64,000 bases of DNA from Lachnospiraceae bacterium AC2029 (GTDB taxonomy: Bacteria; Bacillota; Clostridia; Lachnospirales; Lachnospiraceae), in assembly GCA_000703065.1 (NCBI GenBank), contig JNLK01000001.1, positions 1,612,001 through 1,676,000 of the forward strand. The letters are read 5' to 3'. Under the pieces are notes generated by a model that had not been told where the DNA came from, ran no database searches, and worked only from the letters and a program-made list of their open reading frames with translations. A program made the translations under genes and the position numbers. Position 1 is the stretch's first letter. Each line of letters begins with the position of its first letter. This document shows positions 44,100 through 52,250 of this stretch, one piece after another.

Positions 44100-45521
44100 T
44101 CATTCCGCATAATTAATGGTTACGATACTGCCGTCCATGGCGTTCATGACCACATCTCCGACGATGTCGCTCTCACCTGAATAGACATAGACCACCCAGA
44201 CGGGGATGTAGGTTAATTCCTCCGAACTGTCCGGTGACTGGAGCGGATAATACTCCATATGCGCATCCCGGAATACTCCGTCCCTGCCCTTCAGCTTGGT
44301 GGTATCAAAGTCCTTCTCCACCGCCTGCTGGAAGACCTCCATGGCCCTGTCAAAGGGAAGGATCGCCGCCTGCTCGGTCAGACATTCCTCGAAGTCCAGC
44401 TGGATGAAAATGAAGAAACCGACCACATTTTCACCCGAGAACCAGATATTTCCGCTGTTTCGCTTCGCCAGGGAGCTGTTCGCGGGAAGGAACTCGCCGA
44501 TATAGCAGTTCTGATTACTGATCTGCTCATTGATCTTTAATGCGTAGCCGTTGATCACGGAACCCTGCAGACCGCTGCCCGCAACGGACCCCTTCGAATA
44601 ATAAATGATCCTGCTGCCGGCATCCTCCGAACCCGCACCGTAGGAACTTGCAGACACCCCGTCCGTCGGCAGCTTCAGGTGAAGCTGCTCTTCCGCGAAC
44701 TTCCTGCTTCTGCTGATGGCATCCTCTTCACTGACCGTACAGTGATTTTCCTGATCCTGCAGATCCTTAGTGTTCTTCTCCGCGTGCTCACCGGTGGTCG
44801 GGTCCTCCAGGAAGAATTCACCTTCATCAATGGCTGCCGCCTCCGAAAGATCCGGATTACCGATCACATCACCCCAGGACTTCGGTCCGAGCACAAGGGT
44901 CTTCGTGCCTTCCACCCCGTCATAGGCGATACTGAGCTGGCAGGTGACACCATTGTAGGTACCCTCATAGGTATGAAGCGTAAAGTTATCTTCCTCTACC
45001 CAGGCCGGTACCGAATCCGGGAGATTCTCCGGGTTGCTGACAGCGTAATAATTCGTACATACCTCTACCACATTGTCGGAATCACCCTGTCCCAGACTCA
45101 CTTCTCTTTTGACTTCCGTTGCCGTATCCCCAAAGAGGGCGTCCACGACTTCCTTCTCATAGACCCTGTCCTTCGTTATGGAATGCAGACGATAGGTCTC
45201 CAGTGTCGTAGAGTCTGTGACTCCATACTCGACCTCCAGCTTTGCGTTGGTATTTCCGATCTTGAAATCCGACTGCCAGGTCAGATTTTCTCCGCCCAGC
45301 TGATCGATCAGCGAACTGCCGTTTCTGGGCTTTACTTCCTCTGTTGATCCTGCTTCCGTACCCTTACCGGCGGAAGCATCTGTCGTTGTATCCTCTGTCT
45401 TTGTCTGACTCGTTCCGGTTCCTTCCGAACCGTAATCCTCCACGGTTGACGCATCCTTTGAACCACAGGCGGTCAGAAGAAGCATCATTCCAAGGAGTGC
45501 TGCTGTCATTTTTCGTTTCAT
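44100..45521 (-). CDS. Lipoprotein paralogue 3 of three (first gene of the cluster)
   Basis: The 473-residue lipoprotein has lipobox LLTAC, a Thr-rich linker and SKIGN-like TWQSDFKIGNTN. It also has FGDTATEVKREVS, YTLHTYEGTY-like and the C-terminal LTYIPVWVVYVYSG and NAMDGSIVTINY motifs. It heads the cluster and lies below a promoter with an 11-base direct repeat and a structured leader. Paralogues follow directly, suggesting tandem duplication and divergence. No biochemical role can be assigned from sequence. Confidence 0.75.
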   Translation of the reverse strand: MKRKMTAALLGMMLLLTACGSKDASTVEDYGSEGTGTSQTKTEDTTTDASAGKGTEAGSTEEVKPRNGSSLIDQLGGENLTWQSDFKIGNTNAKLEVEYGVTDSTTLETYRLHSITKDRVYEKEVVDALFGDTATEVKREVSLGQGDSDNVVEVCTNYYAVSNPENLPDSVPAWVEEDNFTLHTYEGTYNGVTCQLSIAYDGVEGTKTLVLGPKSWGDVIGNPDLSEAAAIDEGEFFLEDPTTGEHAEKNTKDLQDQENHCTVSEEDAISRSRKFAEEQLHLKLPTDGVSASSYGAGSEDAGSRIIYYSKGSVAGSGLQGSVINGYALKINEQISNQNCYIGEFLPANSSLAKRNSGNIWFSGENVVGFFIFIQLDFEECLTEQAAILPFDRAMEVFQQAVEKDFDTTKLKGRDGVFRDAHMEYYPLQSPDSSEELTYIPVWVVYVYSGESDIVGDVVMNAMDGSIVTINYAE

Positions 45522-45559
45522 AATGATTTCCCTCTTTCCCTTTTCATTTGGTTTTTGGC

Positions 45560-45607
45560 GGTTCCGGGATGGGGTTCCCCGTACGTTGAAACCCCACTTA
45601 CGGAACC
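45560..45607 (-). promoter_or_regulatory. Structured leader before the lipoprotein cluster
   Basis: The minus-strand transcript folds as an outer GGTTCCG/CGGAACC stem enclosing TGGGGTT/AACCCCA. It sits between the predicted transcription start (about 45625) and the first ORF (45521). No T run follows, so it is not a simple terminator. It does not match a riboswitch I recognise. Confidence 0.45.
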
Positions 45608-45631
45608 TTAGGAATCCCTTATGATTTAGAC

Positions 45632-45661
45632 AGTATAATATAAATGCATCGAAAATGTATC
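45632..45661 (-). promoter_or_regulatory. Promoter with 11-bp direct repeat at the head of the cluster
   Basis: Half-sites GATACATTTTC (45651-45661) and GATGCATTTAT (45640-45650) lie head to tail before a -10 TATACT (45632-45637), and the -35 is poor. The layout matches that at 38113-38139. It fits activation by the cluster's OmpR-type regulator. Confidence 0.65.
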
Positions 45662-45687
45662 AGATGAACTTTTTTTCTCTGTACAAC

Positions 45688-45720
45688 GGAAACGGTTCCC
45701 ACATGGCAGGAACCGTCTCC
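45688..45720 (-). terminator. Hairpin after the propeller/HD-GYP gene
   Basis: Arms of 12 bases (GGAGACGGTTCC and GGAACCGTTTCC on the minus strand, one mismatch) lie 20 bases past the stop. No T tract follows, so termination is only likely. The arms resemble the GGACGGTTC repeat family. Confidence 0.4.
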
Positions 45721-45741
45721 GGATCATATACGCAGATTGTA

Positions 45742-48700
45742 TCAGTCTTCTTTTTTACTGTTTTTTGCGGCCTCCGCTGCCGCTTCGTTCTGCTTCTTGT
45801 GGATATTATCAATGTCCTCCGTGGTTCCTCCGCCGGTATCATCCGGGGCACGGAACTCACCCTTCTCCACCAGCCGCAGGAAAGCGTCTACCACATCCGA
45901 CTCCAGCTGGGTACCGGAAACCTCCTTGATGATGGAGACTGCCTTCTCGAAGTTCATCCTCTTACGATACGGACGGTCAGAATACATGGCGTCGAAGGTA
46001 TCGGCCACCGCGATGATCTGTGCCACACGCGGGATCTCATCGCCCTTCAGCCCCTTCGGATAACCTTTTCCGTCCGGACGCTCATGGTGAGCTCCGGCAC
46101 CGACCGCCAGCTCCGGCATGATGCTGATGTCCTTCAGTACACGGTAGCCCTGGAAGGAATGGGACTTGATGATCTTGAACTCTTCATCGGTCAGCTTGCC
46201 GGGCTTATTCAGAACCTCCGGCGGGATCGCGATCTTGCCGATATCATGCAGCAGTGCGATATTGTAATACTTCTCTACGGTCTCCTGATCATATCCCAGC
46301 TCCTGGGTCAGTCTGGCCGTATATTCAGCCACTCGTGTGGAATGACCGTTGGTATATTTGTCCTTCATATCGATGGTCTTCGCGAAGGCTTCGATCATCT
46401 CACGGATGAACATTTTGTTCTCCTGCTGTTTCTTCACCAGGGCCCTGGTCTTGCGACGTACGAAGAAAAGGACGATCAGCGTAAGAAGCACCAGTCCCAG
46501 GAATACCATCAGCACGATGAACCAGACCTCCTCCGTGACGGACTTGGTCTTCTTGATCAGAACGGATATCTCCTTACCGCCCTTGCCCATGGCATCCTTC
46601 AGCTGGATCACGAAATGGTATTCGCCGCCGGACAGATTCGTATAGGCCACCGGCTCCAGATTCGTCCGGTTGACGGTTACCGTCTCGGAATCAAACCCTT
46701 CCAGATGATAGGATACCTGGGGATTGATCAGGGAATAGGTATAGACATAGCTGTAAATGGTAAGACGCTGGGTAGAGGCGGGAACCGTGATATTTCCCTT
46801 CTCATCCGCATAGATCATCTCACCGTCCGCATCCACAAAGGGAACCGTCACCTTGATATTTTCCACATCGTGGAACGGTTTCTCGATATTGACCTTGGAT
46901 ACCCCCATGGAACCTGAGATGTACAGATCTCCTTCCTCCGTCAGTTCACTGTAGGAGTTCGCCGTTGTCACGCTGGGAAGGCCGTTGTCCTGGCTGTAGA
47001 ATACCGTATCGATCTCCCCGTTTTCGATCATCTGATTCACGGAAGACACATAGATTCCGTTGCTGCTCAGCACCCACATTTCATCCTGACTGTTCTCGTA
47101 CAGATCAAAATTGTTGGAATAGGGGAACTTCTGCACCGTGGTGATCTTATGATCCGGAGTCATATAGGAAATGGAGTTGCTCGTAACCAGCCAGTAGAGA
47201 TCTCTGGTCCGGTCCTTTTTGATCCTCATGATAACGCCGGAGGAAAGACCGGCGGAGGTACCGATATTCTGTACCTTCTTATCGCTGATGACATAAAGAC
47301 CTGCGCCGTCGGAGCCGAGGATCATTTCACCGTTCGATCCTTCAATAACGGTCAGCACCTCTGTATTGCTGAGTCCGGACTTATCATCGAAAACCTCAAT
47401 GACCTTATCCCCCTCGATCAGTGCCAGTCCGCCGCTGCAGGCAACCATGATGACCCCGTCCGAACGCTGGTAAATGGTCCGCGCCCGGTCCGAAGGCATC
47501 CCGTCTGCGGAAGTAAAGCAGGTTGCCTTCTTCCCGTCATAACGTACAAGTCCGAGACTGCTGTAGGTCGCAAACCACAGATTGTCATCCTTATCCCGAA
47601 CGATGGAGCGGATCCTGCTGCCATGCAGGAACTTGATCAGGTCCTCGGACTCCGCCTTATCCTCCGGAGCCCGTTCCACCTTTTCGATGGGGTACTGCTT
47701 CACCTCGGAATTCTTTCCGATGATCCGAAGTCCCGTATCCGTTCCGACAAAAAGCTTGTCATCATATCTGCAGGTGGCGTTGACCACCTCTTCCGTCATA
47801 TCGTACCACTCATAAATATCCGTGAACTGGTTCGGCACGATCTTCATAACGCCCTGACGGGTGGAGGTGAACCAGAGATTCCCCTCATAATCCAGCAGCA
47901 TACGGTCGATGGAATTGTTCATCGGGATATTCCGGATCCTGGTGAACTTTCCGTCCACGACCATTCCGACCCCGTTATCGGCGCACACCCAGAGAACACT
48001 ATTGAATTCCTCCATGCTGTTCACGTGGGTCAGGGGTGAGACATCGATCTTCGTTTCATTTGCGATCCCCGTGCTGAGCTCGCAGTGAATGATCTCCGAC
48101 TCCTCTGTGCTGAGATAGACATAACCGTCCTTCTCCGGATCCGGATATACGGAAATGATGGGGCCCGTGCCCATTTTCTCTCCGTCATAGAAGCCCGTCA
48201 GCTGGCCCTTCTCCATGGTAAATACGGCACCGTTCATGGTGACGCCGTAGATCCGTCCGCTTTTGCTCTTCCGGAGCTCGCAGATGTACTCGGAATTGAT
48301 CTGGGAGATGTTCACCGCATGAAGCTCCAGATTCGTATCGATCACGCCCATACCATGGGTCGTTGCCACGTAGATCTGCCCGTCGCTGTCCTCCACGAAG
48401 GAACGGATGGATGCGGACTTCAGCCCCTCCACCTCATTGTAAAGCCGGATGTCGCCCTTGTTCATCATGGCCACACCGTTGTCATTGGTTCCGATCCACA
48501 GCCGGTTCTGAGAGTCCACATAGAGACTCACCACGCTGGTGATACCCGTGGTGGAATCAATTCTTTCAAATGTATTGCCGTCATACCGGATCAGACCGCT
48601 GTAGCTTCCGATCCAGATGAAGCCCTCCTCCGTCTCGGCGATGGCATTTGCCTCGGAGGTCACAAGCCCGTTGGTAATGTCGTAGAGCACGGCGGAATAG

Positions 48701-48876
48701 CCCTCGCCCCTGCCGGTGGGATCCACCGCCACATCATCGTAGTCCCCGCCGGAAAGGCCCTCTGCCAATGCCGTCCCTGAACCGCCCGCAACGGATATAA
48801 TCAAAAAAAACGCAAGGAACAGACCTACTCTCCATAGGCTCTGCCTTGCGGATTGATTTAAAATGCCATGATTCAT
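45742..48876 (-). CDS. Extracellular two-component-propeller sensor fused to HD-GYP domain
   Basis: The 1,044-residue product has a signal/anchor segment. It has many two-component-regulator propeller repeats (about 50-690; phrases like EEGFIWIGSYSGLIRYDG, SQNRLWIGTND and GNLWFTSTRQG), a Y_Y_Y-like beta domain (about 700-780) and one transmembrane helix (about 795-825). A cytoplasmic HD-GYP domain follows (about 850-1010, HDIGKIAIP, HHERPDGKGYPKGL). Propeller sensors usually feed histidine kinases, so an HD-GYP output is uncommon. The ATG at 48876 follows GAGGTGTGCGC; a longer reading from 48921 lacks a site. It likely degrades c-di-GMP on binding an external ligand. Confidence 0.9.
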   Translation of the reverse strand: MNHGILNQSARQSLWRVGLFLAFFLIISVAGGSGTALAEGLSGGDYDDVAVDPTGRGEGYSAVLYDITNGLVTSEANAIAETEEGFIWIGSYSGLIRYDGNTFERIDSTTGITSVVSLYVDSQNRLWIGTNDNGVAMMNKGDIRLYNEVEGLKSASIRSFVEDSDGQIYVATTHGMGVIDTNLELHAVNISQINSEYICELRKSKSGRIYGVTMNGAVFTMEKGQLTGFYDGEKMGTGPIISVYPDPEKDGYVYLSTEESEIIHCELSTGIANETKIDVSPLTHVNSMEEFNSVLWVCADNGVGMVVDGKFTRIRNIPMNNSIDRMLLDYEGNLWFTSTRQGVMKIVPNQFTDIYEWYDMTEEVVNATCRYDDKLFVGTDTGLRIIGKNSEVKQYPIEKVERAPEDKAESEDLIKFLHGSRIRSIVRDKDDNLWFATYSSLGLVRYDGKKATCFTSADGMPSDRARTIYQRSDGVIMVACSGGLALIEGDKVIEVFDDKSGLSNTEVLTVIEGSNGEMILGSDGAGLYVISDKKVQNIGTSAGLSSGVIMRIKKDRTRDLYWLVTSNSISYMTPDHKITTVQKFPYSNNFDLYENSQDEMWVLSSNGIYVSSVNQMIENGEIDTVFYSQDNGLPSVTTANSYSELTEEGDLYISGSMGVSKVNIEKPFHDVENIKVTVPFVDADGEMIYADEKGNITVPASTQRLTIYSYVYTYSLINPQVSYHLEGFDSETVTVNRTNLEPVAYTNLSGGEYHFVIQLKDAMGKGGKEISVLIKKTKSVTEEVWFIVLMVFLGLVLLTLIVLFFVRRKTRALVKKQQENKMFIREMIEAFAKTIDMKDKYTNGHSTRVAEYTARLTQELGYDQETVEKYYNIALLHDIGKIAIPPEVLNKPGKLTDEEFKIIKSHSFQGYRVLKDISIMPELAVGAGAHHERPDGKGYPKGLKGDEIPRVAQIIAVADTFDAMYSDRPYRKRMNFEKAVSIIKEVSGTQLESDVVDAFLRLVEKGEFRAPDDTGGGTTEDIDNIHKKQNEAAAEAAKNSKKED

Positions 48877-48928
48877 GCGCACACCTCGTCTTTGAACCCA
48901 TAATCTATGTAGCATCCACACAGGTCTT

Positions 48929-48957
48929 ATTCTATCATATTATCTATGGTTTCTCAA
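48929..48957 (-). promoter_or_regulatory. Sigma-A promoter of the propeller/HD-GYP gene
   Basis: TTGAGA and TAGAAT on the minus strand are separated by 17 bases, about 55 bases before the ATG. It lies just downstream of the prepilin gene's terminator hairpins. Confidence 0.7.
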
Positions 48958-48974
48958 CCGTGGGTATAAGAGAA

Positions 48975-49032
48975 GGCCGGACCCATAAGGATCCGGCCAT
49001 GTAATGGGGAGGCGAAGGTCCTGACACCTTCG
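48975..49032 (-). terminator. Two hairpins after the prepilin gene
   Basis: CGAAGGT/ACCTTCG (49013-49032) and GGCCGGA/TCCGGCC (48975-48998) follow the prepilin stop. The second stem resembles the one after tRNA-Ser. T runs are weak, so termination strength is uncertain. Confidence 0.55.
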
Positions 49033-49052
49033 TCTTTATATTGGTATTATCA

Positions 49053-49733
49053 TCAGTTCCCGGTGTACTGCTCACCGATCGGTGTGATCTTTGCATCATA
49101 GAAGCCCAGTCTCTTGGCAAAGAGCGAAGCTGTTTCTTCATCCTTTGCATGACCGTCGGTTCTGATTGCATTGGACGCACTGGCTCCCATATAGATTTCA
49201 CCGCGGGCATCCTGATATACGTCCAGCTGATAGGTGTTCCAGGTATTTCTCGCCTTCACCTTCAGCTCATTCTGGAATACGTATTCATCAATACCGGATC
49301 TGCGGACATAATCACCGTCCGGTCCATCCGGGAACCATCTGTCGGGACTACCCTCATTTGCTGCAAGATTTGCAGCAAATTCCGGGCTTACATTTACCAG
49401 ACCGAAATCGATCATGGCAAGGGCGGTACTCTGATCCGAGCAGCGGATCTCGTCCTTATCCACATATACCCAGCCTCTTGTAAAAACTTCGGTTGCGCCG
49501 GTTTCCGGATCGGTATAGTACACATCCCGTCCCTGGAAATCGCTGGGGAAGGCATGCGCTGCAAGCGCATCCTTGATCAGGCTGGCATGATAGACATCCT
49601 TTGCCTGTCTTCCTTTTTCAATATACCGGATCAGAGCAACTCCGATCGCAGCCGCAAGAATCGCGATGATTGCTATGATCACCACCAGTTCGATCAATGT
49701 GTAACCTTTGTTCGTTCGTTCCCTTTCGTTCAT
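49053..49733 (-). CDS. Type IV prepilin-like protein (orphan)
   Basis: The 226-residue protein begins with a short basic leader, then the prepilin cleavage site and helix GYTLIELVVIIAIIAILAAAIGVALI, as in type IV pilins and pseudopilins. A C-terminal globular domain (about 40-226) has no recognisable family. No other pilus or peptidase gene is in the window, so it must be handled by machinery encoded elsewhere or is a pseudopilin. A long 5' leader and a promoter with phased GTTCAT repeats precede it. Confidence 0.85.
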   Translation of the reverse strand: MNERERTNKGYTLIELVVIIAIIAILAAAIGVALIRYIEKGRQAKDVYHASLIKDALAAHAFPSDFQGRDVYYTDPETGATEVFTRGWVYVDKDEIRCSDQSTALAMIDFGLVNVSPEFAANLAANEGSPDRWFPDGPDGDYVRRSGIDEYVFQNELKVKARNTWNTYQLDVYQDARGEIYMGASASNAIRTDGHAKDEETASLFAKRLGFYDAKITPIGEQYTGN

Positions 49734-49839
49734 TTTTTATTCTCCCCTGAGCACTTAGCGCAAAATAAACACAAATGTTTCACATAAAATTATCAAATTG
49801 TTTCTAATTTGTTTTTATTTTGTTCACTTTGAATGTTAT

Positions 49840-49896
49840 GTTCATTTCTTGTTCATATTTCGTTCATATTATATTCCACGATGTTCATTTTTTCAA
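49840..49896 (-). promoter_or_regulatory. Sigma-A promoter of the prepilin gene with phased GTTCAT sites
   Basis: On the minus strand TTGAAA (49891-49896) and TATAAT (49868-49873) are separated by 17 bases. On the plus strand GTTCAT occurs at 49840, 49851, 49862 and 49883, spaced 11, 11 and 21 bases. The sites are in helical phase and cover the promoter and early transcribed region. The rest of 49734-50035 is AT-rich and gene-free, apart from the tRNA terminator. Confidence 0.65.
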
Positions 49897-50001
49897 GAGA
49901 AAATAATGCAAAATGCACAAAAAAAATACACAATCTTCATTGTGCATTTTTTCAATCACAGGATTTTACGTTTCAATCACGGAATTTTACCGAAAAATAT
50001 A

Positions 50002-50025
50002 GGCCGGACCCTGTCGGATCCGGCC
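50002..50025 (-). terminator. Terminator of tRNA-Ser
   Basis: A GGCCGGATCC/GGTCCGGCC stem with a short loop follows the tRNA by about ten bases on the minus strand and is followed by TATATTTTTC. Confidence 0.75.
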
Positions 50026-50035
50026 GTTCTTGGCG

Positions 50036-50123
50036 CGGAGACGGAGGGATTCGAACCCTCGTGCCGGTTGCCCGGCAAACTGATTTCGAGTCAGCCCCGT
50101 TATGACCACTTCGATACGTCTCC
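50036..50123 (-). tRNA. tRNA-Ser (anticodon CGA)
   Basis: The acceptor stem is GGAGACG/CGTCTCC and the anticodon loop holds CGA. A long variable arm (GCCGGGCAACCGGC) and T-loop GGTTCGAATCC are present. The 3' CCA is not encoded. It reads UCG serine codons. A promoter lies 35 bases upstream and a terminator downstream, so it is a separate unit. Confidence 0.95.
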
Positions 50124-50156
50124 ATGTGTCAGTCGGTTTTCTCCTGACGATGCAAT

Positions 50157-50185
50157 AGTGTATCAGATTTTTCCCGATTCTTCAA
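50157..50185 (-). promoter_or_regulatory. Sigma-A promoter of tRNA-Ser
   Basis: TTGAAG and TACACT on the minus strand are separated by 17 bases, ending 34 bases before the tRNA 5' end. Confidence 0.65.
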
Positions 50186-50195
50186 GCCCGTATTC

Positions 50196-50987
50196 TTACG
50201 CGCTCTTATCATCGGATGTCAGACTTCTTCTCTCTCTCATATGCGCGATCTTGCCCCGCAGCTTCGAGAATGTGAAAGCATCCTTATATTTTATAAAGAA
50301 GGCTCTCATGGAGAGGGACTTCAGCTCCAACGGACGGAAGAAATGACTCTCCTCCTTCGATTCCCGGCGTACCTCATTCAGCTTGCCCCGGAAGGCAGTG
50401 AAGAGAACCACGATATTGTACTCCTTCGCCAGATGCTTCAGCAGACGCAGGATCTTGGCTGCATGCATGAAGTCCAGAGTGAATACCACGAAGAATGTGA
50501 TCATCACAATCTGGTAACCGGGAAGGTTCGTCACAACATCCAGGACCTTCAGCATCGGCTTATGCACGATCAGATAGTAGATCGCACAGATAAGACCCCA
50601 GAAGAAGGTGTAGAGCGGGCAGATAATGCCGCGGTAATTGAAACGGTTATCGGTATAATCCCACAACCGGATGTTCAGTCTTATAATGAAGATATATCCT
50701 GTGATCAGCTCAAAGATCGTCATGGTTACGATCATAATGAGCAGCACCAGAGTCTTCGTTCCCCATCCCTCGGGATCCATTCCCGGAAATGTGATGAAGG
50801 ACATCAGATACAGGCAGCTCAGCCCGACTCCATAAATAGGAAGCCATGGCCCCGACAGGAATCCGGGATTCACCCATTTCTTTGTCTGGCCGATGGACGG
50901 AACGAAATGCCGATAGAAGAATTCTATCAGCCAGCCGCCGACACAACCGAAGACGAATATAAATTCAATTGCCTTTACTGTTTCCAT
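50196..50987 (-). CDS. CmpB-like (putative ABC permease, PF06541-type) membrane protein
   Basis: This 263-residue polytopic protein begins with a hydrophobic segment ending GCVGGWLIEFFYR. It contains NPGFLSGPWLPIYGVG, the motif of the family annotated as a putative ABC transporter permease. Five or six helices occupy residues 1-180, followed by a basic cytoplasmic tail. No ATPase partner is nearby, so the transport label is weak. Its function is unknown. It lies between the two tRNA units. Confidence 0.8.
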   Translation of the reverse strand: METVKAIEFIFVFGCVGGWLIEFFYRHFVPSIGQTKKWVNPGFLSGPWLPIYGVGLSCLYLMSFITFPGMDPEGWGTKTLVLLIMIVTMTIFELITGYIFIIRLNIRLWDYTDNRFNYRGIICPLYTFFWGLICAIYYLIVHKPMLKVLDVVTNLPGYQIVMITFFVVFTLDFMHAAKILRLLKHLAKEYNIVVLFTAFRGKLNEVRRESKEESHFFRPLELKSLSMRAFFIKYKDAFTFSKLRGKIAHMRERRSLTSDDKSA

Positions 50988-51078
50988 ATATCACCGATTA
51001 TTTTTTCTTAGCCCAGTCATCCAAATTTATAAGAATACCGGAATGAGTCATTTCCCTGCTTCATCCCGGTGTCTTTCG

Positions 51079-51149
51079 AGCGAATAACGGGAATCGAACC
51101 CGCAGTGCCTGCTTGGGAAGCAGACGTGTTACCATTACACCATATTCGC
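51079..51149 (-). tRNA. tRNA-Gly (anticodon CCC)
   Basis: The acceptor stem is GCGAATA/TATTCGC, the D-loop GGTGTAATGGTAACAC, the anticodon stem CTGC-TTCCCAA-GCAG, and the T-loop GGGTTCGATTCC. It is 71 bases long with no encoded CCA. It reads GGG glycine codons. Confidence 0.95.
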
Positions 51150-51193
51150 TTAAATTGCATTTTCACTGACGTGTTCCGTAAAAACACACGTGT

Positions 51194-51202
51194 ATTATAT
51201 CA
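51194..51202 (-). promoter_or_regulatory. Extended -10 promoter of tRNA-Gly
   Basis: TGATATAAT on the minus strand, an extended TGnTATAAT box, lies 45 bases before the tRNA. The -35 is weak (GTGGAT at 17 bases), as expected with an extended -10. Confidence 0.6.
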
Positions 51203-51306
51203 CATAAAATAGAAAAATCCACCATTTTCTGAAGAATTACCGTTTCGGTGAATCTTTACCCGCTATTTCGGCAGCCGGGAACCGGTGCTCCTGCATGTAA
51301 AAAAGG

Positions 51307-51335
51307 TTGTCTTCACGGGCGGAGTGGGATACAAT
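51307..51335 (+). promoter_or_regulatory. Sigma-A promoter of plsC
   Basis: TTGTCT (51307-51312) and TACAAT (51330-51335) are separated by 17 bases, about 35 bases before the plsC ATG. Confidence 0.75.
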
Positions 51336-51370
51336 GTCGTAGTGGAATCACATGGATCCGGGGGTAGGAT

Positions 51371-52231
51371 ATGAAATCGTTTTATTACATTTATCTTTTC
51401 TTAAGTATATGCGGAAGCGGGTGCCTTGTATGGCTGAACGGGACCACACATCCTCTTGCCATCGTCTGGCTTTTTGTGCTGTACTTCGTGCTCCTCTATC
51501 TCCTGCTCTTCCTGCTCCATATTCTGGTGTTCGGCATCGCCGGCATGACCATCCCGAAGGGTGAACCACCCAAAGACATCCATAGCTTCTACCGTTGGTA
51601 CGGTTTTGCATCTTCGCTGCTTTTCATGAAGACCCTGCACATCCATGTTCATATGCACGGCCTGGAACGCATGCCCGAAAAAGGAACTCCCTTCCTGATG
51701 GTCAGCAACCATCGGAGCATTTTCGACCCTGTGGTGCAGCTGATCTATTTCGAACCCTGGGATCTGGCTTTTATATCCAAGCAGGAGAATCTGAAGATCC
51801 CCTTCGTCGGTCGTTATATCGACGCCATCGGCAGCCTTCCTCTGGATCGGGAAAATGCGAAAAACGCGGTGAAGTCCATCAAAAAGGCGGCCGAGAATAT
51901 CCGTAACGGCTACGCCAACTACGGGATCTACCCGGAGGGCTGGGAGAACAAGACCCATGACCCCCTCCTTCCGTTCCGGAACGGAGCCTTCAAGATCGCA
52001 AAGGATGCAAAATGTGCCATCGTTCCGGTTGCAGTCCGCAATTCCGATAAAATCTTCCGGAGAGCTCTCCTCTTCCGCAGGATCCATATCCACGTAGACG
52101 TGCTGGAGACGATCCCGGCGGACATCGTAACAGAGGAGAACACCTCCCGGCTTTCGGAACGCGCTTTCAAGATCCTGGGAGATTTCCTGACAGAACATCC
52201 GGCGGATGTGTATCTGTCAGCTAAAGGATAA
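51371..52231 (+). CDS. plsC: 1-acyl-glycerol-3-phosphate acyltransferase PlsC
   Basis: The 286-residue protein has two N-terminal membrane helices and the acyltransferase motifs NHRSIFDP (HX4D), a later FVGRYIDAIGSLPLDRE, and YPEGWENKTHD. It acylates lysophosphatidic acid to phosphatidic acid at the membrane. The ATG follows GGGGGTAGGAT and a good promoter. The 3' end runs into a block of palindromic repeats facing the GH3 gene. Confidence 0.9.
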   Translation: MKSFYYIYLFLSICGSGCLVWLNGTTHPLAIVWLFVLYFVLLYLLLFLLHILVFGIAGMTIPKGEPPKDIHSFYRWYGFASSLLFMKTLHIHVHMHGLERMPEKGTPFLMVSNHRSIFDPVVQLIYFEPWDLAFISKQENLKIPFVGRYIDAIGSLPLDRENAKNAVKSIKKAAENIRNGYANYGIYPEGWENKTHDPLLPFRNGAFKIAKDAKCAIVPVAVRNSDKIFRRALLFRRIHIHVDVLETIPADIVTEENTSRLSERAFKILGDFLTEHPADVYLSAKG

Positions 52232-52250
52232 GGTCGGTTCTGCACGCCCT

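Noticed and set aside
45560-45607. Riboswitch or T-box before the lipoproteins
   Set aside because: The two stems lack the conserved T-box or known aptamer sequences and no terminator follows, so it is kept only as an unexplained leader.
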